Shown here in pieces: positions 34,034 through 41,945 of a stretch of DNA of 62,076 nucleotides (position 1 is the first letter of the stretch; every line of letters begins with the position of its first letter). Source of the DNA: a virus; the IMG/VR virus record IMGVR_UViG_3300028399_000007, positions 1 through 62,076 of that record. One strand, given 5' to 3'. A model generated the notes under the pieces. That model was not told where the DNA came from. It did no database searches and was given only the letters and a program-made list of their open reading frames with translations. A program made the position numbers and the translations under genes.

Positions 34034-34580
34034 CATCATCACCGTCATCAACTACTTCACCATCAATGACATTATAATCCTGTTCAACCTTTGGCATGGT
34101 TACATTGATAACAGGCTGTTTCATTTCAAGGCTGCCTTCCAATTCAACCTTGTCCTTTTGGCCTAGGTAGTTTTTACCTAAATGGATCTGCATCTGCGTA
34201 CTATGGCGCTGTGTTGCGTTGATCCATTGTGCACGGCGCAGTGACGCCTTGCCTTCCTCACGGCCACGCAAAATAACTTCCTTTAATTCAGGATTATTCT
34301 TTTTAGCTGTTTGAAGTAGCCTGTATGACATACCAAGCACCGCAGCTATTTCTTCATCGGTGCATTGCAGCATGGCAAGCTGGCGTACCTGCTCAATGTT
34401 GTATTCTTTCGATTTTCTACCTGCCGGGTGCTTGTTAGGATCTTCTGGCGTAACCTTAAAAACTTTGCCATTCAAAACATCGGCACGCGGTATCTTGGTT
34501 CGGTTAACTTTTTTCTTGGTAACCGATTTCTTTTTAGCTTTTTTCTTAGCCGTTTTTTTCTCTGTAGTTTGATTAGTCAT
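34011..34580 (-). CDS. Terminase small subunit
   Basis: 189 residues. A lysine-rich N-terminal tail precedes a helix-turn-helix region (QVRQLAMLQCTDEEIAAVLG, MSYRLLQTAKKNNPELKEVI), a central oligomerisation region and an acidic tail (EVVDDGDDDGEKEQE). Position before the large subunit and the HTH pattern support the call. It would recognise the packaging site. Confidence 0.82.
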   Translation of the reverse strand: MTNQTTEKKTAKKKAKKKSVTKKKVNRTKIPRADVLNGKVFKVTPEDPNKHPAGRKSKEYNIEQVRQLAMLQCTDEEIAAVLGMSYRLLQTAKKNNPELKEVILRGREEGKASLRRAQWINATQRHSTQMQIHLGKNYLGQKDKVELEGSLEMKQPVINVTMPKVEQDYNVIDGEVVDDGDDDGEKEQE

Positions 34581-34595
34581 AGTGTGTGAAGAAAT

Positions 34596-35309
34596 TTATG
34601 GAGCGTCCGGGTCAGTGTTGCACTGCCGCTGTGCTGTTGGATCAGCCATCGCCTGCTTCGGACGCCGTGAAACTTTTTTACCTTTATACATGCCTATACC
34701 CATTTCAGCTATTTTTGAAAAAGGTATCTCAGGCACCGTTAGTTTATCCCTGTATGTTTTATCAATAAAATAAATATACCGTAACTGATAGCCTTCAAGT
34801 GGTTTCCATTTACTAAATTCTTTTGACAGCATCTTATGATGGGCTTGCATCTGCTGCATAACTTCACCAGTATCAGGATCAACACGTAAAGTTTTGTTCT
34901 CTTTTATCCCGGTTAGTACAAAACCACTAGCCCTATAAATAGTCCCATCACCACATTGTGTCCCATCTGCAAAGCTAATGATCCATTTAATATGTGGATA
35001 GTGTTTTTTAATAAGTTTTATCGACACTGCAATAGCCCGGCTTTCGCTATTTTTTGGCAATTTATCACTAAACGCCATACGATTAAGTTCAATAAAGCCA
35101 TTCCATTTAGTGTCGTCAACTAATTTCACAATCAAATCTTTTCGCATAGACGGCCCATATTGCATAACACCTTCTAACCTGCCTTCCCAAAAAACACCAA
35201 AATGCAGTTGACTGTTGGGCACTACCTTGCCGCTATAATGATGCCGTCTTACAAACTTGTTTGCATCAGTTGCAGAAATAGGAACTATTTTCAAATCTTT
35301 TGCGCCCAT
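34596..35309 (-). CDS. Mom-like DNA modification protein (GNAT fold)
   Basis: 237 residues. FVRRHHYSGKVVPNSQLHFG, the strand VFWEGRLEGVMQYGPS, ELNRMAFSDKLPKNSESRA and YRASGFVLTG match the Mom family related to acetyltransferases. Mu Mom converts adenine to a carbamoylmethyl-type derivative that blocks restriction. The late position is like Mu. The proline/serine C-terminus is variable. Confidence 0.78.
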   Translation of the reverse strand: MGAKDLKIVPISATDANKFVRRHHYSGKVVPNSQLHFGVFWEGRLEGVMQYGPSMRKDLIVKLVDDTKWNGFIELNRMAFSDKLPKNSESRAIAVSIKLIKKHYPHIKWIISFADGTQCGDGTIYRASGFVLTGIKENKTLRVDPDTGEVMQQMQAHHKMLSKEFSKWKPLEGYQLRYIYFIDKTYRDKLTVPEIPFSKIAEMGIGMYKGKKVSRRPKQAMADPTAQRQCNTDPDAP

Positions 35310-35327
35310 AAAACCGACAAAAATCTT

Positions 35328-35927
35328 TTAATTATCCAAATGTTTTAGATAGTTTAGACAAATTTCATATATCGCATTGCCATTTTTATTATCGTTCAAG
35401 CTATCGTCAACACCATCATCAAGAATTTTATCAATAGCATCCCTGACAACTTCCGCCTGATCACTGTGCAAAGTAAAAGTGATCTGTTCAAATTCACCCT
35501 TTCCGCCATCGTTCAAATCAGGGAAACCAGTTGAATCAACATCACCTAAAATACTTTTCAATTCATCCTCGTCAAACCCCGTAAAAACCGTATCCAGATT
35601 TCCAAGCGCATCTAATTCACCTTTCAACAAGTCCCAATCCCATTCACTGTACTCAGATGACTTGTTATCAAGAATTCTATAAGCACGCACCTTTTTAGGT
35701 GGTAAATGATCTGCAATTATTACAGGCACTTTTTCTAACCCAAGCTCCTTAGCTGCTAAATACCTCGTATGTCCCGCAATAATAACGTGTTTTTTGTCAA
35801 CAATGATAGGATTTACAAAACCATAATCCCTTATACTTCTAACAACAATTTCAACCGCACTGTCATTTTTACGCGGATTCTTAGAATATGGCTTTATCTT
35901 ATCTATCATAATCTCAACAATGTCCAC
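35328..35927 (-). CDS. ParB-like N-terminal domain protein
   Basis: 199 residues. KIKPYSKNPRKNDSAVEIVV, FVNPIIVDKKHVIIAGHTRY and LAAKELGLEKVPVIIAD form the ParB/sulfiredoxin fold with the GHTR phosphate loop. In phages such proteins often neighbour DNA-modification or terminase genes; some ParB-type domains bind CTP or have nuclease activity. It overlaps the end of the HNH gene by 14 bases. Confidence 0.82.
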   Translation of the reverse strand: MDIVEIMIDKIKPYSKNPRKNDSAVEIVVRSIRDYGFVNPIIVDKKHVIIAGHTRYLAAKELGLEKVPVIIADHLPPKKVRAYRILDNKSSEYSEWDWDLLKGELDALGNLDTVFTGFDEDELKSILGDVDSTGFPDLNDGGKGEFEQITFTLHSDQAEVVRDAIDKILDDGVDDSLNDNKNGNAIYEICLNYLKHLDN

Positions 35928-36618
35928 AAACCATCCTCCTTACTTTTGTAAGCACAATTTCTTGAAATTGTCTTAAATTAGTACCAAAGTATCTTTTTAT
36001 ATCCTCTTTACAGCCTGCATTAACAAGTTCAAGCGTTATATTTTCAATTACTTTATGATGCTTTACACAAAGCGGTATAAGATTATCTAAGCCATTATCC
36101 TTAGTAATCCTATAAGGGACAATATGATGTACTTGTAAATTTTTTGTAGTTCCGCATAAAGCACAAAAAGGAAAATTACTAATTACAGAATCACGTATTG
36201 ATTTCCACCGACTACCATAATTTCTAGTTCTCTTAGTATCACATAACCATTCATTATAGCATTTGCGACAACAAAAATTTCCAGAACTGTTTGTTTTACC
36301 TGTCAACCTGCTTTTTTGTACATAAAATTCAGATTTACAATTTTTACATTGTCTTAAAACTTTTTTCATTTCATTAAATTTTTTATAACAATCCTTATTG
36401 CAAAAATTTCTTGCATTTATTTGTTTTTTGTATCTTTCGTTTAATTTACCGCAATACATACAATTAAAAGTGACAAACTCTGCCCGTCTAGGTTTTGGGG
36501 CCTTGCCTCCTATAGAACTTGAACAATGTTTGCATCTAAGAGGATTAGAATCCTTGCGCACATATCTTGATTGACCACAGTCAATACAAACTACCTTCTT
36601 TACCCAACCATCAGGCAT
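35914..36618 (-). CDS. HNH endonuclease with multiple zinc fingers
   Basis: 234 residues from ATG 36618 (GGAGG 6 bases upstream). Three CxxC...CxxxC fingers (CIDCGQ/CKHC, CMYCGK/CNKDC, CKNCKS/CRKC) precede an HNH domain (CALCGTTKNLQVHHIVPYR, DNLIPLCVKHH). It is the first leftward late gene. It may act with the terminase, as HNH proteins in several siphoviruses do, or be a free-standing homing nuclease. Confidence 0.85.
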   Translation of the reverse strand: MPDGWVKKVVCIDCGQSRYVRKDSNPLRCKHCSSSIGGKAPKPRRAEFVTFNCMYCGKLNERYKKQINARNFCNKDCYKKFNEMKKVLRQCKNCKSEFYVQKSRLTGKTNSSGNFCCRKCYNEWLCDTKRTRNYGSRWKSIRDSVISNFPFCALCGTTKNLQVHHIVPYRITKDNGLDNLIPLCVKHHKVIENITLELVNAGCKEDIKRYFGTNLRQFQEIVLTKVRRMVCGHC

Positions 36619-36744
36619 ATAATCCTCCAACTTGTCACAACGCCTGCGCCAAGTATGGCACCTGCCCCTGCCCGTTGCCTACCCGTGACAATAACGCCCC
36701 ACAACGGCTGTCAGGCGGCCTGACGGGCTGTGCCGCAGCCACGA

Positions 36745-36759
36745 AAAATCAATGACTTA
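36745..36759 (+). promoter_or_regulatory. Dyad operator-like motif, copy 3
   Basis: AAAATCAATGACTTA; the 17-mer AAATCAATGACTTACAA is identical to the complement of the copy at 2631-2645. It lies about 130 bp upstream of the first late gene start, in the position expected for a switch site. Confidence 0.55.
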
Positions 36760-37035
36760 CAAGCGTCACCAGTTAAAAACCGTCACCCATTTAATCACCC
36801 AATTTTTTTGTCGTAACGTACTGAAAAATATAGTTAATCACCCAGTCACCCGTTTTATACTAAATAAAAAATATATAAAAAATAGGGGATAGGGATAGTA
36901 GGGGATCCCTGATCCTCGTCTATATTAAAGTTTGTGCTGTTTTTGGGAAAAAAGGGTGACAGCCGCAACACTATGAATTAAAAAGCAAAATACGATTTTT
37001 CAAAAATGCGTGGCACCCGAAAAACGGGTGCCAAA

Positions 37036-37123
37036 TGGCCAAAAGTGTGAAAAAGTGGGTTTTCGGCCATTTTGGCCATACTGCTAGAAAAAATCTAGTT
37101 TGGCGTTTTTTCACACTTTGCCA
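37036..37123. repeat. Long inverted repeat with internal hairpins
   Basis: TGGCCAAAAGTGTGAAAA (37036 onward) is repeated in reverse complement as TTTTTTCACACTTTGCCA (37106-37123). Between the arms are GGCCATTTTGGCC and CTAGAAAAAATCTAG. Just before them, GGCACCCG-AAAAA-CGGGTGCC (37012-37032) forms a perfect hairpin. Such clustering suggests an origin or a strong regulatory structure. Confidence 0.65.
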
Positions 37124-37141
37124 AAAAAAATTGGTGACAAG

Positions 37142-37170
37142 TTGCAAGCCAATTTGAATCGCGCTATGGT
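37142..37170 (+). promoter_or_regulatory. Promoter of the primase-helicase transcript
   Basis: TTGCAA (37142-37147), 17-bp spacer, TATGGT (37165-37170). The -35 box is identical to that of the other early promoters. The transcript would start near 37178 and run into the leader hairpin. Confidence 0.6.
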
Positions 37171-37180
37171 TGCACCCATG

Positions 37181-37246
37181 GGCTAGTTACAACACATGGT
37201 TTGGTTTACAATAGGTTTTGTAGCACCAACCATCTGTTGACTAGCC
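37181..37246 (+). promoter_or_regulatory. Leader stem upstream of primase-helicase
   Basis: GGCTAGT, CAACA and ATGGTT on the 5' arm (37181-37204) pair in order with the 3' arm (37226-37246: AACCAT, TGTTG, ACTAGCC), giving about 18-20 bp with small bulges and a loop near 21 nt. It is followed by a terminator before the start codon. Confidence 0.6.
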
Positions 37247-37269
37247 CTCGCAGTATGTGCTGTGCTATG

Positions 37270-37309
37270 AAAAGCCCCTTGCACCTACTGTGTGCTTGGG
37301 GCTTTTTTT
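37270..37309 (+). terminator. Terminator/attenuator before the primase-helicase start
   Basis: AAAAGCCCC (37270-37278) pairs with GGGGCTTTT (37298-37306), followed by T residues. It ends 15 bases before ATG 37324, so transcription from 37142 must read through it. This suggests attenuation or antitermination of the replication operon. Confidence 0.75.
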
Positions 37310-37323
37310 ATGGGGATTGGTTT

Positions 37324-39432
37324 ATGGGGTTTGGATCAGAAACGGAACCTGCCGCGCCAACGAAGCGCGAGATCCAACAATTTCAAAAAGCCATGCGCGA
37401 TGATCTGGCCCGTAGTGGTCTGATCGCATCCCATCTCAAAAAACTTCGCTATGAAGTTCTAACCCCGCAAGACTCACTATCTGAATTTGATTGGCCTAAC
37501 TGGTCATACCGTATCCCTTACATCGATCCAATCACAGGGGAAGATACAGGGTACCATCGCTATCGTTTCATGGAGGAGGTGGCTAATAGCAAGGGGAAAA
37601 TCGTCAAGTACATGCAACGCAGCGGTACAACACCGAGGCTTTATTTCCCACCTGTCTATACTCCAAAAAAATGGGCAACAATACTAAATGATCCAAGCCA
37701 ATTTATTGTGTTCACAGAAGGCGAGAAGAAAGCCGCTAAAGCCTGCGTGGAAGGATTGCCTACTATTGCCCTAGGTGGTGTATCATCATTTAGCTGCAAA
37801 CGATTAGGGCAACGGTTAATAGATGACTTCAAACTGATCACGCTAAAGGATCGCCGCGTTGAAATTTGTTTTGATTCAGATTTCCGCACCAATGAAGATG
37901 TGATGCGGGAACTGCGGCGATTTGCCAAGGAACTCTATCGCGAAGGTGCGGTAGTCCTGTTCCGCTGGTTACCTGACGACTATGACAAAATCGGCTTGGA
38001 CGATTTTTTTGCCGCTGGTGCGCAGTTGACAGATTATGAACAACTGCCCTTTGACGCTTATGAACAATGCAAGGAAGTATTGGAACTCAACAACGAGCTA
38101 GCCTATATAAAAAACGTAAACGCATTTTATAATATAAAAACAGGGACGTGGTACAAAACTAAACCCGCCTTGGTGGATATGGGGTATGCCAACCGCGTTA
38201 TCATCGATCCTGAGACAGATCGTGAGCATAACGTCGCTGCCTTATGGTTAAAATCCAAGATGCGCCGCACCCATAAAAGGCTGGTATATGAACCGATGCC
38301 AATCTATGAGCCGTTTGAATTCCCGTTGATAACAGACGACAATGAATTGAACTTGTGGCGTGGTTGGGGCGCTTACCCTGAGCCGGGCAACTTGGATGAT
38401 TTCAACAGGCTATTGGATTACGTGTTCGGTGATGATCCGGATCAACGTGAAAATTTTTTGAAGTGGGCGGCATACCCGATCCAGTATCCGGGCACCAAAC
38501 TGACCACATCCTTTATGATCCAGAGCCCGTTACAGGGATCGGGCAAAAGTTCACTAGGGTTAATACTAGGTGATATATACGGCGGTAATTTCAGTAACGT
38601 AGATGCAGGCAGTCTATTTGAAAGTTTTAACTCATGGGCACGTAACAAGCAGTTTGTACTGGGTGATGAGATCACAGCGGATGCGTTCAATAAAAGACGT
38701 AGCTCAGATAAGATAAAGAACATGATCACGCGCGAAACGATCAGCATAAACGAAAAATACAAGCCCATTTACGAAGTAAAAGACTGTATCAATTACCTGT
38801 TAACGTCCAACCACCCCGATGCGCTGTACTTGGAGGAGTTTGACCGGCGCTTTTATGTGCATACCATCATGGCAAAATCCGTCCCGCCCAATTTAGGCAA
38901 ATGGGTAGATCGTTTCCGGTTTGGCAATGGTCAAAAAGGCCGATCCGCACTGATGCATTACCTGTTAACCGAAGTCGATGTATCTGATTTCAACCCCAAG
39001 GGCGAGGCCAAGGATTCATTTTCCAAGGAAATGATGCGCGAAGCGGGGCGGTCCGATCTGGAACAATGGGCTTGGCAACTGGCTAATGATCCTGACGCGG
39101 CGCTGCACATAACCGGCAAGACGTTTGATCGGGATATTTATACAACGGCGCAATTGCTAAAGATATACGATCCTTTGGGTAAAAAGAACGTGACGCTGCA
39201 TGCGCTTGGCAAGGCGCTGAAAAAATACCAGTTATTCTACAAACAAATCAGGTTTGATAACGGTAAACGCGAAAAATTGATCCCTATACGCAACAGGGAC
39301 AAGTGGATGAAATGCAAGTCCGCTAAATGGGCCGAACATTATGAACAATCCAAGGTCCATGATCTTGATACACGGCGCACGCCGATCAATGAGAAAAACG
39401 GGAATAAAAACAAGAAAAAAGATCAGACATAG
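37324..39432 (+). CDS. Primase-helicase (DUF3854 toprim + DUF5906 helicase)
   Basis: 702 residues from ATG 37324 (GGGGA site). N-terminal DUF3854-like toprim region (FTEGEKKAAKACVEGLPTIA, EICFDSDFRTNEDV). The C-terminal superfamily 3-like helicase has Walker A QGSGKSSLG, Walker B-like QFVLGDEITADAF, and YLLTSNHPDALYLEEFDRRF. Likely primes and unwinds DNA for the phage family A polymerase. First gene of the rightward replication operon. Confidence 0.88.
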   Translation: MGFGSETEPAAPTKREIQQFQKAMRDDLARSGLIASHLKKLRYEVLTPQDSLSEFDWPNWSYRIPYIDPITGEDTGYHRYRFMEEVANSKGKIVKYMQRSGTTPRLYFPPVYTPKKWATILNDPSQFIVFTEGEKKAAKACVEGLPTIALGGVSSFSCKRLGQRLIDDFKLITLKDRRVEICFDSDFRTNEDVMRELRRFAKELYREGAVVLFRWLPDDYDKIGLDDFFAAGAQLTDYEQLPFDAYEQCKEVLELNNELAYIKNVNAFYNIKTGTWYKTKPALVDMGYANRVIIDPETDREHNVAALWLKSKMRRTHKRLVYEPMPIYEPFEFPLITDDNELNLWRGWGAYPEPGNLDDFNRLLDYVFGDDPDQRENFLKWAAYPIQYPGTKLTTSFMIQSPLQGSGKSSLGLILGDIYGGNFSNVDAGSLFESFNSWARNKQFVLGDEITADAFNKRRSSDKIKNMITRETISINEKYKPIYEVKDCINYLLTSNHPDALYLEEFDRRFYVHTIMAKSVPPNLGKWVDRFRFGNGQKGRSALMHYLLTEVDVSDFNPKGEAKDSFSKEMMREAGRSDLEQWAWQLANDPDAALHITGKTFDRDIYTTAQLLKIYDPLGKKNVTLHALGKALKKYQLFYKQIRFDNGKREKLIPIRNRDKWMKCKSAKWAEHYEQSKVHDLDTRRTPINEKNGNKNKKKDQT

Positions 39433-39455
39433 TATTTGATATTATCACCTATTAA

Positions 39456-39885
39456 GATCGTGCCATGTAGTGAGAAAGTAACGTCAGGATCGAGCGATCC
39501 ACTTTGCCGAATGTGCCAATAAGCGGGAGTGAGACAGGTCCGTTGACAGGGACAAAGAAATGTATCGAGACAAGCCGATTTATAGTAACAGTGGTGATGA
39601 TCGAACCATGTTCTATTATAGTGACACGCCACGAGATTGAGACACCCTTATTGTCAGTAACACTAACTGTGATCGAAACACCTATGCGCAGCGTACCATC
39701 GAGGTGGATTGAAACATAATTAACGATAGTAACATGCTGCTTGATTGAAACGGAGTACATAACAGTAACACGGTGCTTGATTGAAACACTGTACACGATA
39801 GCAACACGTTGGTTGATTGAGACACGTCCTTTGATAGTTCGGATACTGAGATCGACCCATACACTTTGACAGTAGCAAAGCAACA
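39456..39885 (+). repeat. Tandem array 1 of a degenerate 36-bp repeat
   Basis: Units begin at 39527, 39563, 39599, 39635, 39671, 39707, 39743, 39779, 39815 and 39850: steps of exactly 36 bp, except the last (35). Consensus: GATTGAAACAC, 7-8 variable bases, GATAGTAACAC, 7-8 variable bases, so each unit is two similar 18-bp halves. Two looser units precede 39527. Open frames on both strands follow from the period being a multiple of three; a stop (39717) breaks the best plus-strand frame. Confidence 0.85.
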
Positions 39886-39900
39886 GAGGAATTTTGAGAT

Positions 39901-40125
39901 ATGCACGTTGATCCCATAATTGACCAACACGCGCCAGATTGCCTGTTAGTGCAGTTCCACGCGATCTGTTGCAAGTGGGAGAAGTGCGTTTATTTCGGAA
40001 CTAGGAAAGAAAAAGCCGGGTATTATCGTGAATTGAAGCAGTTCTATAAAAAACACGGATTGCCTGATGACACGATAGCCCCGCCTTGCAATTGTGGTAG
40101 AAAAATATGCTATCTATTAACTTGA
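39901..40125 (+). CDS. Small cysteine-rich protein between repeat arrays
   Basis: 74 residues. Cysteines CCKWEKC and CNCGRKIC suggest zinc binding; the middle is basic (FGTRKEKAGYYRELKQFYKK). A weak AGAGGA site precedes ATG 39901. Unknown family. Its place between the two 36-bp arrays makes it a candidate array-binding protein. Confidence 0.6.
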   Translation: MHVDPIIDQHAPDCLLVQFHAICCKWEKCVYFGTRKEKAGYYRELKQFYKKHGLPDDTIAPPCNCGRKICYLLT

Positions 40126-40138
40126 AAGAGGTACCAAG

Positions 40139-40492
40139 ATGCGTAGAAAAAAGAATGCCGAGACTGCGGAAAGTACGTTATTTTCAGAAACACAAACGCG
40201 AACCGTTTACACTGTGGAGATCAAGAACCCGTACAACGTGTGGGAGGACGTGAGGAACCCCAGCTATATGGTGCCTGTGATCCCCAGTAGCGTTGCATCC
40301 TGTAATGACAACCACCCGCTGATGAAGCATCACAGGATGTTGACCTATGATCAGGCCATGGCGATAGCATGGTCGATCAAGTCGCAAAACGAGCCTTCTG
40401 TGCGCGGCGTGCGGATCGTGGGCTATGAAATGGAATGGTCCGTCAAGGCCAATAGTGCGCCGGTCTATGAGCAGGAGATCGGCGGAGACTAG
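40139..40492 (+). CDS. Unknown phage protein between repeat arrays
   Basis: 117 residues after a GAGGTACC site. A basic N-terminus (RRKKNAETAESTLF) and a strand-rich middle (YTVEIKNPYNVWEDVRNPSY), then a helix (TYDQAMAIAWSIKSQ). No family recognised. Its stop is 41 bases before array 2. Confidence 0.65.
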   Translation: MRRKKNAETAESTLFSETQTRTVYTVEIKNPYNVWEDVRNPSYMVPVIPSSVASCNDNHPLMKHHRMLTYDQAMAIAWSIKSQNEPSVRGVRIVGYEMEWSVKANSAPVYEQEIGGD

Positions 40493-40533
40493 GCTAATGA
40501 TCAGGCAGGGTGTCTGAGTGTACCGGAACAGAT

Positions 40534-40893
40534 AATCGAGTCGCGAAGATGTATGGTAACAATGGCAATGATCGAGGCAAAAAAAGATAGCGTGCCGTTG
40601 AATATGATCGAGCCTTTGAAAGCGATTGGAACACGTGAATTGAGCTAAACAACCGTTTAGATAGTGACACAGTTTATGATTGAAACAGGTGCCCCGATAA
40701 CGACAGGCGCGAAGATTGAAACAAAAAATCCGATAGCATCACAATCCCGAATTGAAACGCAGAAAGATAGTGCACCACCGAATACGATTGAAACAGTGGA
40801 AAAGACAGTATCAGAAACGACGATTGAGACAAAAAGGCAAATTGCACCACTATCGCTGATCGAACCACCACCAGTTATTGCAACGGATATGGG
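40534..40893 (+). repeat. Tandem array 2 of the same 36-bp repeat
   Basis: Box A positions: 40534, 40570, 40606, 40642, 40678, 40714, 40750, 40786, 40822, 40858, all exactly 36 bp apart. Box B-like halves lie 18 bp after most of them (40624, 40660, 40696, 40732, 40804, 40840, 40876). Core GATTGAAACA is the same as in array 1 and the orientation is the same. The plus-strand IET frame has stops at 40648 and 40658. Confidence 0.87.
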
Positions 40894-40904
40894 GAGTGCT
40901 ATTT

Positions 40905-41282
40905 ATGGGTTATGGGTACATCGGCCAACCGTACAGCCATGAGGATGAGGCGGTGCGGCAGAATCGCTATGAGTTTGCATTGTCATTTGTGGCTGCCAAG
41001 ACACGTGCCGGGGAGATAGTCTATTCCCCTATCGTGCACTTCCACAATGCGGCTGTAGAACACAACCTGCCGGAAGGTGGGGCGATCTGGCGGCCTGTGA
41101 ACAGGGCTATGCTATTGGCCGCCAACAGGTTAATCGTGTTGGCCCTGCCCGGCTGGTCCTGCTCGCCGGGGCTTGAGTTTGAGATGAAGCTGGCGCGTGA
41201 GCACAGGATCCCGATCAAGTACGTGATCCCTGATCACAAGATGCAGACCCAGCTAGGCGTGGAACTGATCACATTTGATTAA
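40905..41282 (+). CDS. DUF1937-like protein, nucleoside deoxyribosyltransferase fold
   Basis: 125 residues from ATG 40905 (GGGGAG site at the end of array 2). GYIGQPYSHEDEAVRQNRYE, YSPIVHFHNAAVEHNLP, LAANRLIVLALPGWSCSPG and EFEMKLAREHRIPIKYVIP match the DUF1937 pattern (Toll/deoxyribosyltransferase-like Rossmann fold). May act on nucleotides or NAD-like ligands; substrate unknown. Confidence 0.78.
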   Translation: MGYGYIGQPYSHEDEAVRQNRYEFALSFVAAKTRAGEIVYSPIVHFHNAAVEHNLPEGGAIWRPVNRAMLLAANRLIVLALPGWSCSPGLEFEMKLAREHRIPIKYVIPDHKMQTQLGVELITFD

Positions 41283-41473
41283 CCCTTGTCAAATGGATCA
41301 GCATCGACCGTTTCAAGCGCCAGCGCCTCAACCTGCTTGGCATAATCCAGCATTTCCTCAATAGCATCCACGTCGCTGTAGTAAGCCGTTTCCTCGTCCA
41401 GCACAGTGCTGGCATGCGCCTTGATTTCCTGTGCCAGCTTGGCAATGGCTTTGATATGTTGTGTTGATCTCAT
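41279..41473 (-). CDS. Small acidic helical protein
   Basis: 64 residues, two helices (HIKAIAKLAQEIKAH and DAIEEMLDYAKQVEALALET), acidic tail. Last gene of the leftward early island; its stop overlaps the convergent DUF1937-like gene by 4 bases. Unknown family. Confidence 0.6.
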   Translation of the reverse strand: MRSTQHIKAIAKLAQEIKAHASTVLDEETAYYSDVDAIEEMLDYAKQVEALALETVDADPFDKG

Positions 41474-41700
41474 CGGCCTGTCCCCATTACAACAACATAG
41501 ACCCCGCTATGATCGCGATCTTGAAACACCTGCAAAACACGGCGACCCTTGAGAGTGCGTGCAATTGCATCGGGCGGGGTTTCAAGTATGTCGTATCGTC
41601 CGCGTAAAAATCCACGTACATAAGATATAACAGTATCCCACATGCTAGCCTCATATTCACCAACTTCTATGTTGTTGACATACGTCTTTACCTTGTACAT
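41470..41700 (-). CDS. Small protein of leftward early island
   Basis: 76 residues, strand-rich (YKVKTYVNNIEVGEYEA; GVYVVVMGTG) with a central helix. ATGA overlap with the next gene. Unknown family. Confidence 0.6.
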   Translation of the reverse strand: MYKVKTYVNNIEVGEYEASMWDTVISYVRGFLRGRYDILETPPDAIARTLKGRRVLQVFQDRDHSGVYVVVMGTGR

Positions 41701-41712
41701 TTCAATACCCTG

Positions 41713-41901
41713 TTATTCAATGATTGCGATTGAAAGGATCTTGTAATCCTGTTTACCGACCGGCGCGGTGATCACGGACTGCTCGATAAATGCCTTGGTG
41801 TAAAACTGCGCATCACTTGGCATGGCATTGTGGATAACGTCATATTCGATGGATCCGGTACCGTTGCCCGTAAGGATCTCTTTTTCAATATGGATTTCCA
41901 T
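41713..41901 (-). CDS. Small protein of leftward early island
   Basis: 62 residues with alternating hydrophobic residues suggesting a small beta fold (HIEKEILTGNGTGSIEYDVI; DYKILSIAIIE). Preceded by GAGGACATATC, a different leader from its neighbours, and by a variant hairpin (41922-41937). Confidence 0.6.
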   Translation of the reverse strand: MEIHIEKEILTGNGTGSIEYDVIHNAMPSDAQFYTKAFIEQSVITAPVGKQDYKILSIAIIE

Positions 41902-41921
41902 GATATGTCCTCTATGTTAGT

Positions 41922-41937
41922 GCGCCGTCCTTAGCGC
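41922..41937 (-). promoter_or_regulatory. Intergenic hairpin variant
   Basis: Minus strand GCGCTAAGGACGGCGC: same AAGGA loop and position as the GCGCCAAGGATGGCGC hairpins, with the C-to-T change tolerated as a T-G pair. Confidence 0.5.
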
Positions 41938-41945
41938 GATAGTCA

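Larger units (their letters stand above)
36619..37141. other. Noncoding control region between late and replication operons
   Basis: About 520 bp with no convincing gene. It holds a dyad operator (36745), clustered TCACC boxes (36765, 36783, 36795, 36838, 36846; inverted 36954 and 37132), an AT-rich stretch (36852-36882), GGGGATA-type direct repeats (36885-36906) and nested inverted repeats (37011-37123). It probably contains leftward late promoters and possibly a replication origin; I could not place a single clear late promoter. Confidence 0.55.

Noticed and set aside
39452-39883. 143-codon minus-strand frame and several plus-strand frames (39504-39719, 40664-40942) in the arrays
   Set aside because: They arise because the 36-bp period is a multiple of three, so all frames inherit the openness of one unit. 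They lack good ribosome sites, and the plus-strand IET frame is cut by stops at 39717, 40648 and 40658.
39456-40893. CRISPR array, because GATTGAAAC matches the end of several CRISPR repeats
   Set aside because: The spacing is 36 bp with two boxes per unit, repeats are degenerate, there is no 28-37-bp exact repeat with unique spacers, and no cas genes; the Cas4-like nuclease is a common phage replication protein.
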